DNA from: Coriolopsis trogii
Lineage: Eukaryota > Basidiomycota > Agaricomycetes > Polyporales > Polyporaceae
DNA: 64,000 nucleotides
Assembly (NCBI GenBank): GCA_020543525.1
Contig: JAHYIO010000001.1
Location: forward strand, 124,001 to 188,000
Direction of reading: 5' to 3'
Made by a program: the position numbers and the translations under genes. Below, in pieces: positions 38,255 to 50,907 of this stretch. Each line of letters begins with the position of its first letter. Within the stretch, counting starts at the first letter, position 1. Below the pieces are notes generated by a model that was not told the DNA's origin, made no database searches, and saw only the letters and a program-made list of their open reading frames with translations.

Positions 38255-39386
38255 GAGGTGTTGTAGCGCGGGAGTACCAGATACTGCTCTTCAGATAGTC
38301 TAGTATATATGCGTGAGGGAGAGCGCGAAGATCCTAGGACAAGGGCGCGTAAAGAACCCACGGTGGGCATGAGTCGCATGGGAATTTCCGACAGAGTGTG
38401 GCATGTACAGCAAATTCAATATACCGCCGCAGTACTTGCCGCTTTGTGGGTTTGGTCCACAGACGTCGTTGCGGTATGCACAACCTTGTCCTGGCTGCCA
38501 ATTGCATGCCAGGTTCCACGAAGGGCTTGCTGAGGGCTAGTCCGACTAAACTAAGTCTGATTCGAATCTTGCTGCGATAAAGCTGCGGACGGGCGTGCGC
38601 GCGCATCCGTTGAAGCTGCGGTCAGTCTTCGTGTTGACAAGGAAGCCACAAGCAAGGCAGCGACAAAGGAACAAAGGCGGGGGGACTCAGGGTTTGCACG
38701 CGCTCTGAGGTATGTGTAGTTCGTCGCTGTAATATGCTCCGCTTGCCAATAGGTAGCGAAGGTTCCTCGCGAATCTTGAACGCAGCCGTTATAGAATAAC
38801 AGGTTACTCATTGGATATACTTACAGTACAACAGACATACCGTAGCCGGCCATTGCGTCCGTATCGATATCCGTCCGTTACCGCTGAGTTCGGCCATGAC
38901 TCACATCTCGATACCTTCCATCTAGCCCGACTCCAACGCGCAGGCTCCGAGGAAACCACCTTATCTCCAATCTCAATACATCGGGCGATCTTGGGTGCGA
39001 TGGAGTGGTGCTATTTGCCCGCCGTTCATGCGGAGACAGCGTCCGCAGCCCGCAACACCTTCGGTACTTCAGTGATAGCTTGAGTATTCGCTGATGAGTT
39101 ACGATAGGTATCGCATGCAAAAAGAGGTGTGTAAAGTGGGGTTGGAGGTGAAACCGTAGGCGTGAAACTTCACGAGTCCGACTACTAGTACAGACTCCCA
39201 AAAGCAGGTCATGTGACAGGGGTGGTATTTCGGACCCTTCCGGACCGGTATCAACCTCTCATAGCCTTCACAATGAGTCTTTCATTCAAGAACGTTCAAG
39301 TCATACAAATCCGCGACTTGCAATAAGCCAAATCCCAGCCATGAAACTAGGACAAATCAATCGAAGAATGGACGTGCCGGGAAAAG
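38255..39386. other. Spacer between ABC copies B and C
   Basis: About 1.1 kb. Right end is the 3' flank of copy C. A 90-codon plus frame at 38811-39083 has no support. Nothing else recognised. Confidence 0.5.
38304..38309 (-). promoter_or_regulatory. TATA box of ABC copy B
   Basis: ATATATA on the minus strand, about 50 bases upstream of the ATG at 38254. Its retention fits a recently damaged gene. Confidence 0.4.
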
Positions 39387-42180
39387 GTCATATGAAAGCC
39401 TTTGCTTGCAGCATCCACAGCCTAGCGTACTCCCCCGGGGTTCGCATCAAGTCGTCGTGCGTTCCCTGTTCCACTATGCCTGACTCGTCCATATAACTAC
39501 GGATGTAGTTTCAAAGCTCCAGCCATCAGCAATCTCTCGCATAGAGAGGGGTAGGAGCAAACTCACAGAATGAGATCCGCATATCGAGTGAGGTTCCCGA
39601 AACGATGGGTAGAGAAGACCATCGTCTTACTCCCGCGCAACTCACGTAGTCGATCGAATAGATCTGCGCGCAACGCGCGTCAGTAGTATCATTCGCATCA
39701 TATTGATCTCGGTCATACCATGTTCAGCAGCGGGGTCAAGCGATGCGCTGGGTTCATCGAAGAGCAGGAGGCCGACCTTGACGTCCTCAGGTACAATCGA
39801 ACGCATGAACGTCCTCGCTCTATATACGTCAATCGTCTCTAACATCCCCCAAGTGGATTGTGGACGAATGACTCACACTGCTAAACGCTGCATCTGTCCG
39901 CCGCTGAGCTCAAAAGATGTCGTCTGCTTGATCCCTGCAGCGTCTCGCACTGCGCACTTGTCAAACGGCTTTCCATCCCTCGTCTTCGAGCCCGGCGGAG
40001 GTCCCGACATCTCCCACCAAGCTGAGTTGAAATACGTGTCGAAACCTTCCGGGAGTTTCTCGATGAAGGCCTCAGCTCCGCCCATTCGTGCAGCAAGACG
40101 GACACGATTGTCGTCTCCGCTTGTGGTTGGATCTCCGAGGGCGATGTTGTCGCGTATCTACTACCACGTGTAAGCGTGTGGGCCAGCAGACCGAGACATT
40201 GCATACCGAGAGAGGGAAATGTGTGTAATCTTGGAAGAGGACGGATATAGCTTGACGGAGATCGCTCAGCCTGAGCTCGCGAATATCATGGCCGCCAACG
40301 AGAATCTGGCCTTCTTGAGGATCGTAGAGTCGTACGATCAGCTTCAGGATCGTGCTTTTTCCGGCGCCGTTGGAGCCCACAATGACCTAGATGTGTCCTT
40401 CAGTGCTGGACAACATGGGTTGAATCACTGCCAACGTACGCAGAGTTGCCCTGGGAGCAAGTTGAACGATACATTGTGAAGCGCCCATTTGTCCGTGTCA
40501 GGATATTTGAAGGATACATTTCTGAGGTCATCTGAATACCAAGTCATTGCAGGAGAGTAGGCCATAGCACTGACCTGAACTCGAGAGAGACACCTGACTC
40601 GATTTGCGCAGGGCTGGTGGGAAAAGGAACCGTTCCATCCCGTACGACGTTGGGTATGTTCACGATCTCATATAGGTCCCGTGCGGCACGGATATCGTAC
40701 CCAATGATCCGACTTTTTCTAACTGTCTCCCACATAGATGTCGACAGCCCGCGCGCTGCATTCTGCACCAGATTGAGGGAGGCTAGCGCCTCCGGCATGT
40801 GCATGGGGCTTTTGATGGCGCTCAGCGTGAATACAATCTGGTGAGGGAGTCAGACATAGCGAGAATTTCTGGCAACATGAGATCTTAGTATATCAAGCCG
40901 AACACCCACTTGCGGTACGTGAACAAGCACATCATGGAGATACGGCCAGGTATCGGATGTCAGCTCGTCTCTCCACTCTTGCCAGCTTCTCTCGTCATCA
41001 CCCACGGCTTCCGATGCGGCCTTATATTCTACATAGTGGCATATCAGTTGCGCGCGTTGTACGCACACACCAATGGAGGCGTCGTACGTACCTGACAGTG
41101 CATGCCCAGCAAGGTTGCCAGCAACGAGTTCCTTCCGATGCTCCTCCTCCCTGACAGCCAACGCCCACCCCGTCATTTTTTGATACGCTTTGTGTCTTGT
41201 CGATACCGCATAAGCTACCAGTCCAGCCAATCAACTTCAGATCAGCTGTCCATCAGATCCTGGAAGACGACATACCAATCGGCCAATTCCTCACGAAGCC
41301 CCACTTCGTCAAATAAGCAAGAGACTCCACGACGAGCGTGACAAGAGCGAGGAGCCGCCCGTGCTTCTGGTCCTTCAGCGCGTTCAACAGCACGTATGTC
41401 TCTGTGCCCAGCTGGACGCTCCCGCTCACGATCTGCGTCACAAGACGGAACATCGAGAACACGACCGTGCGGTCAGAGTGGTCGGACGCGGCCTCGTGCA
41501 GCTGCTCTCGCACGGAGCGGTCTGCAAACGTCGGCACGTCCACTCGCGCGAACGCGCGGAACGTGTGGAGCTTGAAGAAGCGGCTGATACGGGAGTTGAG
41601 CGTATTTTCCGCCCGTGTCCGGACGCGCCCGAGCGCAAGTTTGGCGACCGTACACGCGATGCGCGCCGCGCAGATGCGTAGGAGGCGTCTGGCGTTCACG
41701 GAGCGAGTCTGTACCGCAACATCTAACTGTTCCTCCATGAGCGCGAGTCAGGATGGGACGAGTTCAGCGACATACCATCTTGATCAGTTGACCTTCGTAC
41801 CTAGACGTTGTTCAGGAGCGCTCTCCGATATATACATTGATCACTTACCATAGTGAGAGCGCAGGTAGAAGGTTCGCCGCCATGTCCGTGAGCGCATATA
41901 TCCCGACATGAACTTTGCAGCCCGGGATGTTCAAGATGTCCCTGATGATCCTCACGATGTACGGCGCACTCTCCTTCATCTCTGAGAGCCACTCCCGGAA
42001 TCCATAGACCAGGGAGAGCCGCCCAGAATCCGGGTTTGCTTCTTCGTAGTAGTCCCACACGCCGAGCCGACGATGAATCACAACGCGGCCAGGATACTTG
42101 TCAACCAGCTCAGACTCCTTGGTCTCTCCCGCGCCGGCAGACGCCAGGCCTTCCGCGCTGTTCGTGTCGCCTTTCGACAT
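39387..42180 (-). CDS. ABC-type ATPase/half-transporter, tandem copy C
   Basis: Start at 42180 ([16 protein letters not shown]), stop at 39387 after LQAKAFI. Order as in copy [65 protein letters not shown], then a linker, LEFR, Walker [10 protein letters not shown] (about 40351-40378), [42 protein letters not shown] (near 39890), Walker [19 protein letters not shown], and [12 protein letters not shown]. All ATPase motifs are present. The loop before the signature ([20 protein letters not shown]) differs in sequence and length from A and B; it is also where the MITE hit copy B. About ten introns. Probably a membrane-associated ATPase; substrate unknown. Confidence 0.82.
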
Positions 42181-43469
42181 CCTGGGGAAATGTGGGGGTA
42201 TTCATCGCTGGCGGTATACCTCCTTCGGATTAAGTACCGATGGGATCCTAGGAAGCGTGCGTCTAGAGGCGCTTGGAACAATACGCAACGTGAATCAGCT
42301 CCGCAATCCCATGTATGTATCAGCTGTGAAGTTCTTGACGGTGAGAAAATCAGAAGATGGAAAGACATACTGCTACCGCAGAATACAGACCCGGCTGGCA
42401 GAGGAGGAAGTCCATCAGGACTGCGCCCACAATCGATCCGCGGCGCAGCCGAGTGACGCCTTCTGGGCGTAAGGCCTTAGGACCAACCGTGTGAGATCGG
42501 TGAGGGCGTAGCCCGTCAAGGGCAATCAGGGTATTCCTTGCAAGTTCCCCACTGGTACTCCACCTAATTCTGGAGACGGAGACGGAGTATGTATCTCCCA
42601 GGCGTGCGGTACGTCGCGTCGATGTGCTCTAAGAGAAGAGTCGTCAACGAACCAATGCTAAAGGGGAGATTCGGACTCGCCCAGTACATATTATTGGTGG
42701 CGTACCGCACACCAAGGGCCACCTGAGAGTATACGTATGCACCAGGACACACAATGTCGAGGTTGAGCACCGCGAGGACAGGGCAGACGACCGAGACCTC
42801 CTGCGCAAACAGCGCCAGCATGCGGGTCATCAGTGGCCAAGTCCTCGACACGTACGGCTTGTCAAAACGGACTGTGAACGGGGCGATGAGGGGCACTGGC
42901 TGTATACACGTGCACTTGAATTCTTGAAGTTGAAAGAAGCGCAGCTACGATCATTGTCGCCGACCATCTGATGTCCTTCATGATCCCATAACCAACGTCT
43001 TATTACTCACCTGCATGATGGCATGCGAGGAGGCTCTAGCTGCATGCAATAACACATAATGCAGCGATTGTGCTTTAACTTCCAAATCATCGGCAGCTCA
43101 CGCAGCGGCTCCGACGTCAGTATGGCTACCTGATTTGAGCGTCTACTCTCCAGTAGATTCATATAGTGCGCACAAGGAGCGTCCGAAAGGTAGTGAGGCT
43201 GAGCTGATGAGTTGTAGGTGGCTGGAGGAAAAGAGGAATTGCACTGTGCAGTGTGGTACGCGCACCGTTCTGGGTCGCCACCGCTAAGGCGCCTATGACC
43301 TTACTCGCCGGCAGCGCCCGACACAGCTTTCCTCCTCCCATCGACGACAACGCAGGCAAGAACATGGTATACACAGGATGAGAGTGCATTATCAATACAA
43401 CAGATACAGCAATGTCAGTAAATACAAGCACGTTTTCACGTCTAAAACTTCCACGACAACCCCCAACGC
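42181..43469. other. Intergenic region between ABC copy C and aldehyde dehydrogenase
   Basis: Holds a 110-codon minus frame at 42564-42896 (MPLIAPFTVRFDKPYV...), free of recognisable motifs and not supported by splice sites. Remainder shows nothing. Confidence 0.45.
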
Positions 43470-45539
43470 TCACAGGCTAATGTGCAGGTTGACCTGGACA
43501 GCCTTGACAGACGTGTAGCTAGAGTCCGTCGCATCAGCACCAACTCCGACGCAAGCATTCACAAGCAAAAAGTGACTCACTTCGCCAACGCGTACTCGCC
43601 GAGCTCGCGACCGATACCGGACTGCTTGTATCCACCGAAAGGCACGTTCGGGTAGAGCATGTTCGCCGTGTTGATCCACACCGTACCTGCCCGGAGCTTG
43701 TTCGCCGTCGAGATCGCGCGCGTGAGGTTCTGCGAGTAAACGGACGCCGCGAGACCGTAGATCGAGTCGTTCGCCTGCGCCACGATGTCGTCTTCGTCCT
43801 TGAACTTGATCAGCACACAGACGGGCCCGAAGATCTCCTCCCGGACGATCTTCATGTTCGGCTTCGTGTCCGTGAAGATCGTGGGCGCGATGAAGAATCC
43901 CTCGTTGCCGACACGGGAACCGCCGTGGTGAACAGTCGCGCCCTCAGACTTGCCTGACTCGATATAGCTCATGATACGCTGCGCAATGCTACGAGTGAGT
44001 GTCCTATCCCTGCGCGTAGGACACGAGGCTTAACTCACGTCGTACTGCTGTTGCGAGATCTGCGGGCCCTGGAAACACTCGGGGTCGAAGGGGTCTCCGA
44101 CCTTGAGAGTCTTCGTGTGCTCTGTGAACTTGGCGAGGAACTGGTCGTAGATCTTTTCGTGCACGAATATACGCGAGCCCGCGCAACAGCACTGGCCGTG
44201 GTTGAAGCTGTGGGATACTGTCAGGAGTTGTTGGACCACGAGAACAAGCGCGCGACGTACTAGATACCGAAAGCGCTCCACTTGATGGCCTCGTCCAAAT
44301 CCGCATCGTCGAAGACGATTGCGGGACTCTTGCCGCCGAGCTCGAGAGTGACCTTCTTGAGGTTCGACTTCGCCGCTGACTCCATGATCTTACGACCGAC
44401 GAGAGTGCTACCGGTGAACGCGATCTTCTCAATGTCTGGGTGGTCCGCCATGGCCTGACCGACGGTGCTGCCGTAGCCGTTGACAAGGTTGAAGACGCCC
44501 GGTGGGAAGCCGGCCTCGTCGATGAGCGTCGACATGTAGAGCGCAGTGAGGGGCGTGAATTCCGAGGGCTTCAGGATGATGGAGCAGCCAGTCGCGAGAG
44601 CGGGACCGATCTTCCACGCCATCATTTGGACTGTGAGCACATCGCGTCAGTGCATATGATCCCGCAGTCAAGCAATAGACACAGACGAGGGAAGTTCCAA
44701 GGAATGATCTGCCCGACGACGCCGATCGGCTCGTGGCGGGTGTAGACGAGCTTCGCCTCCGACGTCTCGATGACCTGACCGAGGACCTTGTCCGCCCAGC
44801 CGGCGTAGTAGCGGATGCAGGCGATGGAGTGGCTGATGTCGGCGCGGAGGGCCCACTTGAACGTCTTGCCGTTATCGAGCGCTTCGAGAGCAGCCAGCTT
44901 CTCCTGGTTCTTCTCCATGAGGTCAGCGAGCTTATGCATGAGGCGCGAACGCTGGGCGCCGGGCGTGTGGAGACCCCAGACGGTGTCAAACGCCTTATGG
45001 GCAGCCTTGACGGCGATGTCGAGATCCTTGGGGGTACCCTCCGCAATCTTCGTGATGACCTTGCCGTTTGTGGGGTTGATGACACTGTACAGAGGAGACG
45101 GTCGATGAGTGTCTGAACGGACCGAGACGGATGAACGTGCGAATGAGAAGCCGCATGTTTGCACTCCTTCTTGGGATTGGCGTGTCGACTCCCCCTGACG
45201 CTGATACTGACGTCGCGCGACATTGAAAACGCGAATTGTCCTCTCGTGATCGATGGTTCAGAACAGCGACAGAAGCCATGCAGAGCCTGTCTTCCTCTCG
45301 TGGTCACTGCCCACGAAGTCGCCCACATCCACCATGATGTCAGGACTTCGGACATCGCGTAACGCCCATGAAAAGAAACACCTGCGGATGCGCCAATCCC
45401 AGGAGAAGACCTGTACTCACTCGATCGTGGTGCCGTCGGAGCCGTCGACCCACTTGCCGTCGATGTAGAGACCGAGCGGGACGGTGACCTCGCCCTTGAA
45501 GACAGGGGTATCAAACTTGTGCGTGAACGTCTGAGGCAT
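43470..45539 (-). CDS. Aldehyde dehydrogenase (NAD(P)-dependent ALDH superfamily), about 500 aa
   Basis: Oxidises aldehydes to acids, probably in the cytosol (no targeting signal). Start at 45539 ([20 protein letters not shown]). Motifs in order: [94 protein letters not shown], the catalytic-Glu motif [12 protein letters not shown], the catalytic-Cys motif [30 protein letters not shown] and [19 protein letters not shown]. Ends VNLHISL at 43470. At least five introns; the first is long (about 340 nt, 45087-45424). A companion to aryl-alcohol oxidation is possible, but it lies 26 kb from the oxidase array, so this is only a suggestion. Family call is secure. Confidence 0.92.
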
Positions 45540-46519
45540 GGCGAGGGAGGAGGTGGTGGTCGGTGAGCGAGGATAAGGGGAGCCTGGGGGCGATGGGAAG
45601 AGGATTGACGCAATGGCGGGGAGTATATATACGGCTGGGGCGTGAAGAAGAGAGGAGAAGCGGGCGATTAGTGATCACATTCCATGGCGTCGCCCTTGGC
45701 CAACCGTGTCCCTTCGCGCAACACCAGTTCTTCCCAAGGCAAGGCCATCCCGATCCGGGACAGGGTCCCGGTCAGCTGCTCCTGGGCGTGAAGGCGATGT
45801 GGCGGTGGGGAGCGCAGTCATCCGCTCATGTGCTCCGCAAACCTGGTCTCGAATCGTCTGCGTTGATGCTAGTTTGAGCTCGGAACGCAGCCTATCGCAG
45901 CGAGGATACAGAAGCCTTCCGGCGGGTGTCACGGTCGAGAAAGAGAGTAATTGGCGGGTGAGAGACGCTTCACGGACCCCGGGCGGAGGAGCGGTCCGTC
46001 GCTTAGAAACCGCGCGAGAACCGCCCAAGTGGGTCGCTGATTATCCGCTCACGATAGACATCAACACGCAGCGACGTACTTACATGCACAAGTTCAACAT
46101 CCAATGTTCAGCGGCGGGGATTGTACATAGTAGTACCGGTCGGAACTGCAGATCGAACAGAAGGAACTCCGTCGGCGTCGTAGTGAGTCCCTTTACCATG
46201 ATTGTACGTACCCTCATCACCATCCGTGTGACCCCTCCCCACAAGAGAAGCACAAGTAGAAGAGGTGGACTGTGCGAAAGAGAAGTCTGCTTGTAGAATT
46301 CACTCGAACCGAATGACGGCATTCATCAAGCAATCTGAATTAACAGACAAACTACCCCTTTGACCGCGTTCGTAGCAGACACCGTGTCCATCTCTCAATT
46401 ACAGCTGGACACACCCAGTCTCTCGAAGTGAGCATGCCACGCCTGACATTCATAGACGGAGGTATGTGCGGAATAGGGAGGGCAGCCACCAAGTTCATCC
46501 TGGCAAGGAACCAGGCCGC
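45540..46519. other. Intergenic region between ALDH and NAT9
   Basis: Contains the ALDH promoter on the left and the 3' flank of the acetyltransferase on the right. No gene seen. Confidence 0.55.
45622..45629 (-). promoter_or_regulatory. TATA box of the aldehyde dehydrogenase gene
   Basis: ATATATAC on the minus strand, some 85 bases upstream of the ATG at 45539. Confidence 0.5.
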
Positions 46520-47658
46520 CTACCCCTCTAATCGCTTCACGTCACCAACAAGCCAACCGTGCTCTGGCCCACCAGTAAAGCGCAACTCCACCTCCTCAAA
46601 GACCGCGACCTGCTTCGTGACCTTGAAACCCAACTTTTCGAACAAGCGTATGCTCGCATCGTTCTTCTCCCCTATCCGCGCAACCAACCGGTCTTTCGGT
46701 ACAGGCAGAGGTGACGGAGACGACGGATCCGTCGCGTACGAAAGCATCATTTGCAGCGCCGTATGCGCGATGCCCTTCCGGCGATAGGAAGCCTCTGCAC
46801 TCAATCAGGGTCCCGCAATGCAACCATAGAAGGGAGAGAGCGGAAGGAGGCACGCACCAGCGATCATGATCTCTACTTCCGCCTCGAACTCTTCGTCTTC
46901 CGGAAGACCCTTGAGGAAGAGGTTCACATCGCCTATCATGCGCTGCCCCGCAAGAAGCTGCGTGTTGACGGCATCCTCGCGGGGTGCGGGGAAGCCATGC
47001 CCAGACAGGAGAATGAACGTCAACTCTGCTTGTGCGACGCGCGCGGGGGAGGGGGTGGGGACGAGCCGTGGAATGCGGGGATGCGGGGTCGGATGCACGC
47101 CGTTCGAATTCCGAACCGTTGTCAATGTGAAATTACCGTCAGCTAGCGTACGCCAACCGCGCACGAGATCCGTCAAGACGCAACGCACTGTCTTGGTCTT
47201 GTTGCCACTTTCCTGCGAGGACACGGAGGCGGGGTGAGATAACGTACACCGGGATACACAAGGAACAAACTTGGAACTGGGCGCAGCAACCGCCCACACG
47301 AAACCACAATCGCACTGCCGATCGGGGAACACGACTCACTCTGCATTTCGTGCTCTTCTTCGAGCGTGAGAGGTTCGCTCGCCGTCAGCTCACGGAGTTC
47401 CTCGTCGAGCATCCATTCGTGATACTTCTAGCTCGACGGACACCCGTCAGCGCACAGTCGACATCTGTCATGATAGGAGGGGCAGAAAGCGACAGTCGAG
47501 AGTCGAGACTTACGGCTACATGCTCTGGCCTGCGAGATGAACGGGTGTATGCTGAGCTCCGTGTCGCCTGACAGAGAGACGCGATGGGAGCGCAGTCACC
47601 TGTATGGCACGAGGATCACATCCGAGTGGACGATAACCGTCTTCTCGTTCGCCTTCAT
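46520..47658 (-). CDS. NAT9: N-acetyltransferase 9-like protein (GNAT family)
   Basis: Six exons on the minus strand. It starts at 47658 (MKANEKTVIVHSDVILVPYR), then a 16-nt exon at 47514-47529 (PEHVA), then KYHEWMLDEELRELTASEPL (47340-47427). The YHEWM..ELTASEPLTLEEE block is the hallmark of the NAT9 subfamily. Next come EMQRKWQQDQD, then after an intron of about 150 nt KLTFILLSGHGFP and RMIGDVNLFL. The last exon carries the acetyl-CoA loop YRRKGIAHTALQMML and NDASIRLFEKLGFKV. Stop at 46520. About 210 aa, the usual NAT9 size. NAT9 relatives are cytoplasmic, and one animal member stabilises microtubules (family knowledge); the fungal role is unknown. The loop between YAT and KDRLVARI is lengthened by a Pro/Ser run. 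Confidence 0.9.
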
Positions 47659-50600
47659 CCGAGCGATTATTGTTCTGATGTCGAAAAACGTCGAGCGTAT
47701 CGTGCGGAAAATGCGGCCTTCTTCTTGCGGGACGGGATGATCGGGGATGTCTGGAAAGCCAGGGAACACCGTGAGCGTTCGTGGACGGCTCGTGGAGATC
47801 GAAGCAAGCTAGCGTTTGTGGCTGGTGCGCTTGAGAGACTGGAGGGGTGCGCTGTTGAAACGTATGTAAGAGCCTCGGCGGAGCTGGGTTGGGCGAGAAC
47901 ATCGTTCCACAAGTCTGTACACCATGGGCAGCAGTTGTCGAAAAGAAGTCGAACGTACAGGTGTGAGATGGTCCCACTGTCCTCCTGCTAGGCCAAACGC
48001 AATACACTGCGGGTGGCACTTATTTGCGCGACGAGTCCAGCGGGACTTCAATCCGGGTTTGCTAAGAAACAAAAGTTGGATCCGGATTCTGTACGGCCTG
48101 TCGTTCATTCGAACTCACGATTGAGACAAGAGATATCGACGTCAAGATGCTACCACTATACGCACAGTGTCTATCGGAATACTCAGCTCTTACGCAAGTT
48201 CATACGCCTCGACAATGATGGCAGTAGAAGAGGTGACGCAGCCCAATCGGTGCTGTCGGAAACTTTTAGCGCTCAGAAGCCTGTGGACATCATAGACGCC
48301 GGAGTGTCCTTCTTCCGAATTTTGCCTCGGAACGTTTCGGACATCGTGCATAGCGTCGGTGACGACGAGTAGGCTTCCCATGCAGAGCAACGTCTGGAGC
48401 ATATTAAGCAGTGGAACGCATGGTAACTGCAACAACCGTGAATACATAGAGTCAGAAGAGAGTCTATTTCTCATCCGCATTGTATACGAGTCGGGGCTGC
48501 CCCGACCACGCCGAGCAACACGTCGGGCAGCGAGCGCACCCCGCCCCCCGTCGGCCAAAGTTCCGAACGCATTCCGCACGCAGACTTCGATTCCGAGTTG
48601 CACCGCTTTGGACGCGTGCAACTTCCCAAAAAGGAAGGTGTAGTTGAGTTCGGCTTTCGAACGGAGGCGTGTCTGGCGTTCCGGACGCTTTGCGTGAGTC
48701 CAAACCATGGCCGAGGCGTTGGAGGGCTACGGAGGCTGTTGGGAGAGTCGGAATGTCTGGGAGGATTCCGCCTCTTGACCTTGAACCACCATCATCTCCT
48801 GCTCTCTTGTGGAACGCGCGGTCTGAGTCGAGAAACAAACTGCAGGTGCGTCCGTCTCCGTTGGATACTATCTGTGCTGACTGTATGTGTCTTCAATCAC
48901 AGGGATTTGTGGTACGTGCACGCATGCATGTTTGTATCCGCGAAGTGTATGTGGGCCTGAGCACCAATCGAGTGCCAAGTGGAGGGCGGGGGCCTCCACG
49001 GTGGCGCGCGGGCGAGCTTAGACAGCATCGAGGTTCTGTAGATGGGTGCGGAGGACACGGTGGTCAAGGTGCGTCACTTCATTCCACTTTTTCCATCATC
49101 AGCTACAGGTCAGCCTCTCCCCATGCTATGCGCGGCAGTGCGCAGTCACGGTACGTCGTCGTCTTACGTTCTCTCATGTATCCTACGCGTGCGGAGAAGG
49201 CTCGCGGATGGTCGAGGACCTATGTCCTTGTCGTTGCGAGGGTTCGCGGTGCGTTGTGTCTTCTCGTCATCAATTCTGAGCTTCTTTTGCCAGTGTCGCG
49301 CGCGTATATGCACGTCGCTCCGATGTTGTGAGCTCGGCTCGTCGCGCTTCCTCCCAACTACCACGCAAAGACTCGAAGTGTGATCGCGCAAGATGCACCT
49401 CCATTACCATCCGTCCATCCTGGAGTCTCTTGCCCAGCCTTCCGTCCGCGCATATGTCCGTGCGGCCATGTCCTCCATCGTCATCGACCTCGCGGGTTCA
49501 CTGCCCAACGCGCAATGCCCCGCGCGAACATGTCGCGCATCGCTATCAACGCTCTCGATAATCCGGTGTGCTGCGCCGCGTCGACCTCACGCTCACCGCC
49601 GCGGCCCGTCTCCATGCCCCGTCGGCAACAACGGACCGCCGCGTCGACTGTCGGTGCTGTGTTGGACTCCGCGGCCAATCGCGCGACGAGCGGCTTCGAG
49701 TCGGACGGCGCCCCAATCAGGCCCTGATCTGCTGCTCAGCTGGTGGTTCGGTGACCTCACTGGCGATGCACGAGAGGCGTTTTAGCTTCGCTCGAAGGCT
49801 CCAAAAGATCAGTGACCCCCGTGCGACATTTTCCGGCCACTTATAAGGGCTGCTGTCGTCGTCCTGACGTCCCGCTCTGCTTCCCTCCACCCTGCGTTGT
49901 CTCGCCTCTCGTGCCCTGCTGCCTTCCCTGTCTCCCGTGCGCACGCCCGTTCTCGCTCGCGCTCGACGCTGGCTGTTGTTTGGACGCTTTTCTCGCTCGA
50001 TGGCTCACTCGGTCGGTCTCACGGCTTCGGTGATGCACGCCCAGCTCTGGTAGTTCTTCGGATGGTCACACTATACGCTCGGCAACCTTCGCATCTCCAA
50101 GACCAAACCATACTCGCATTGGCAGAACGTGCCCGCGCACGAAGAGGGACGTCCGTACGCTCGTATGTACGACGGTTTGCAACGCTTAGCGGTCGGCGAT
50201 CGATGGGCACGGCGTGGGGTTATCGGGGGTATGTTTGGGGAGGTGCGTTGCTCTCGGAGATGTGTCGGATAACGAGGTGCGTGTACCGTTCATGCTCACC
50301 TTCACCACTCTTGCTGACTCGTTCATCGTGGTGTCAGCGCCCGGCGATGAAGATGCTCTCGGCCGTCGGTCCCTTCCTTGCATGTCTCCATAATGTCTCC
50401 ATATCCAGTACAGACAAGAATCTCCCCTCGGACGTGTGCGTGCTGGACACCTCCCATGACAATCGCCAAGCTGTCTTTGCAGATGAGCTGTGTCTGCGGC
50501 GCGCCGTCGACGCGTTCGCGGCTTTGCTCTCGGCCGCTCGTGGACATCCCCCTGACTGCGCCTCGAGCCTCTAGAAGGGAGAGGGGGGATCATTTGACCG

Positions 50601-50907
50601 CGCACAAAGTGAGCAAATTGGTCGGCGGTGGCTGGCTCGGCTCGCGGGTGCGATGGAGGAGGTTGAGGTTGAAACAAATTCCACCCCGCATTTGATCGCG
50701 CCTTACGCTCTGGGGTTGATCCTGCCCGGTCAGCTGGACGTGCTACGCCCAATCCGGACATCGTCCCCTGCCGGGCCCCTCTACCGCCTGCTTAGGTAAG
50801 CGTTCTCTCAAAAAGGCTCGTCGCTCGTCGAAAGTCTCTCGACCCGCGTCCTTTCAACACTCCCCCACGTCGACGCGTCGCTCCCTCTCCAGACAGCCTC
50901 TGCAATC
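47659..50907. other. Long gene-poor region upstream of the acetate transporter
   Basis: About 3.2 kb, very GC-rich at 49.4-50.8 kb with pyrimidine-rich plus-strand tracts. Apart from the weak exon at 48753, frames (48190-48708 minus, 49393-49785 plus, 50186-50761 minus) are compositional. Likely a long promoter/5' UTR region of the transporter gene. Confidence 0.4.
48753..48911 (+). CDS. Possible small gene or 5' gene fragment, unknown product
   Basis: ATG at 48753 opens MSGRIPPLDLEPPSSPALLW and runs 31 codons to a textbook 57-nt intron (48846-48902: GTGCGT donor, TGCTGAC branch-like box, CACAG acceptor). The next exon begins GFV and meets another GTACGT donor at 48912. Downstream exons could not be chained into a convincing protein, so this may be a young or degraded gene. 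Low certainty. Confidence 0.25.

Noticed and set aside
42564..42896. 110-codon minus ORF between ABC copy C and ALDH
   Set aside because: No homology-like motif and no exon partners.
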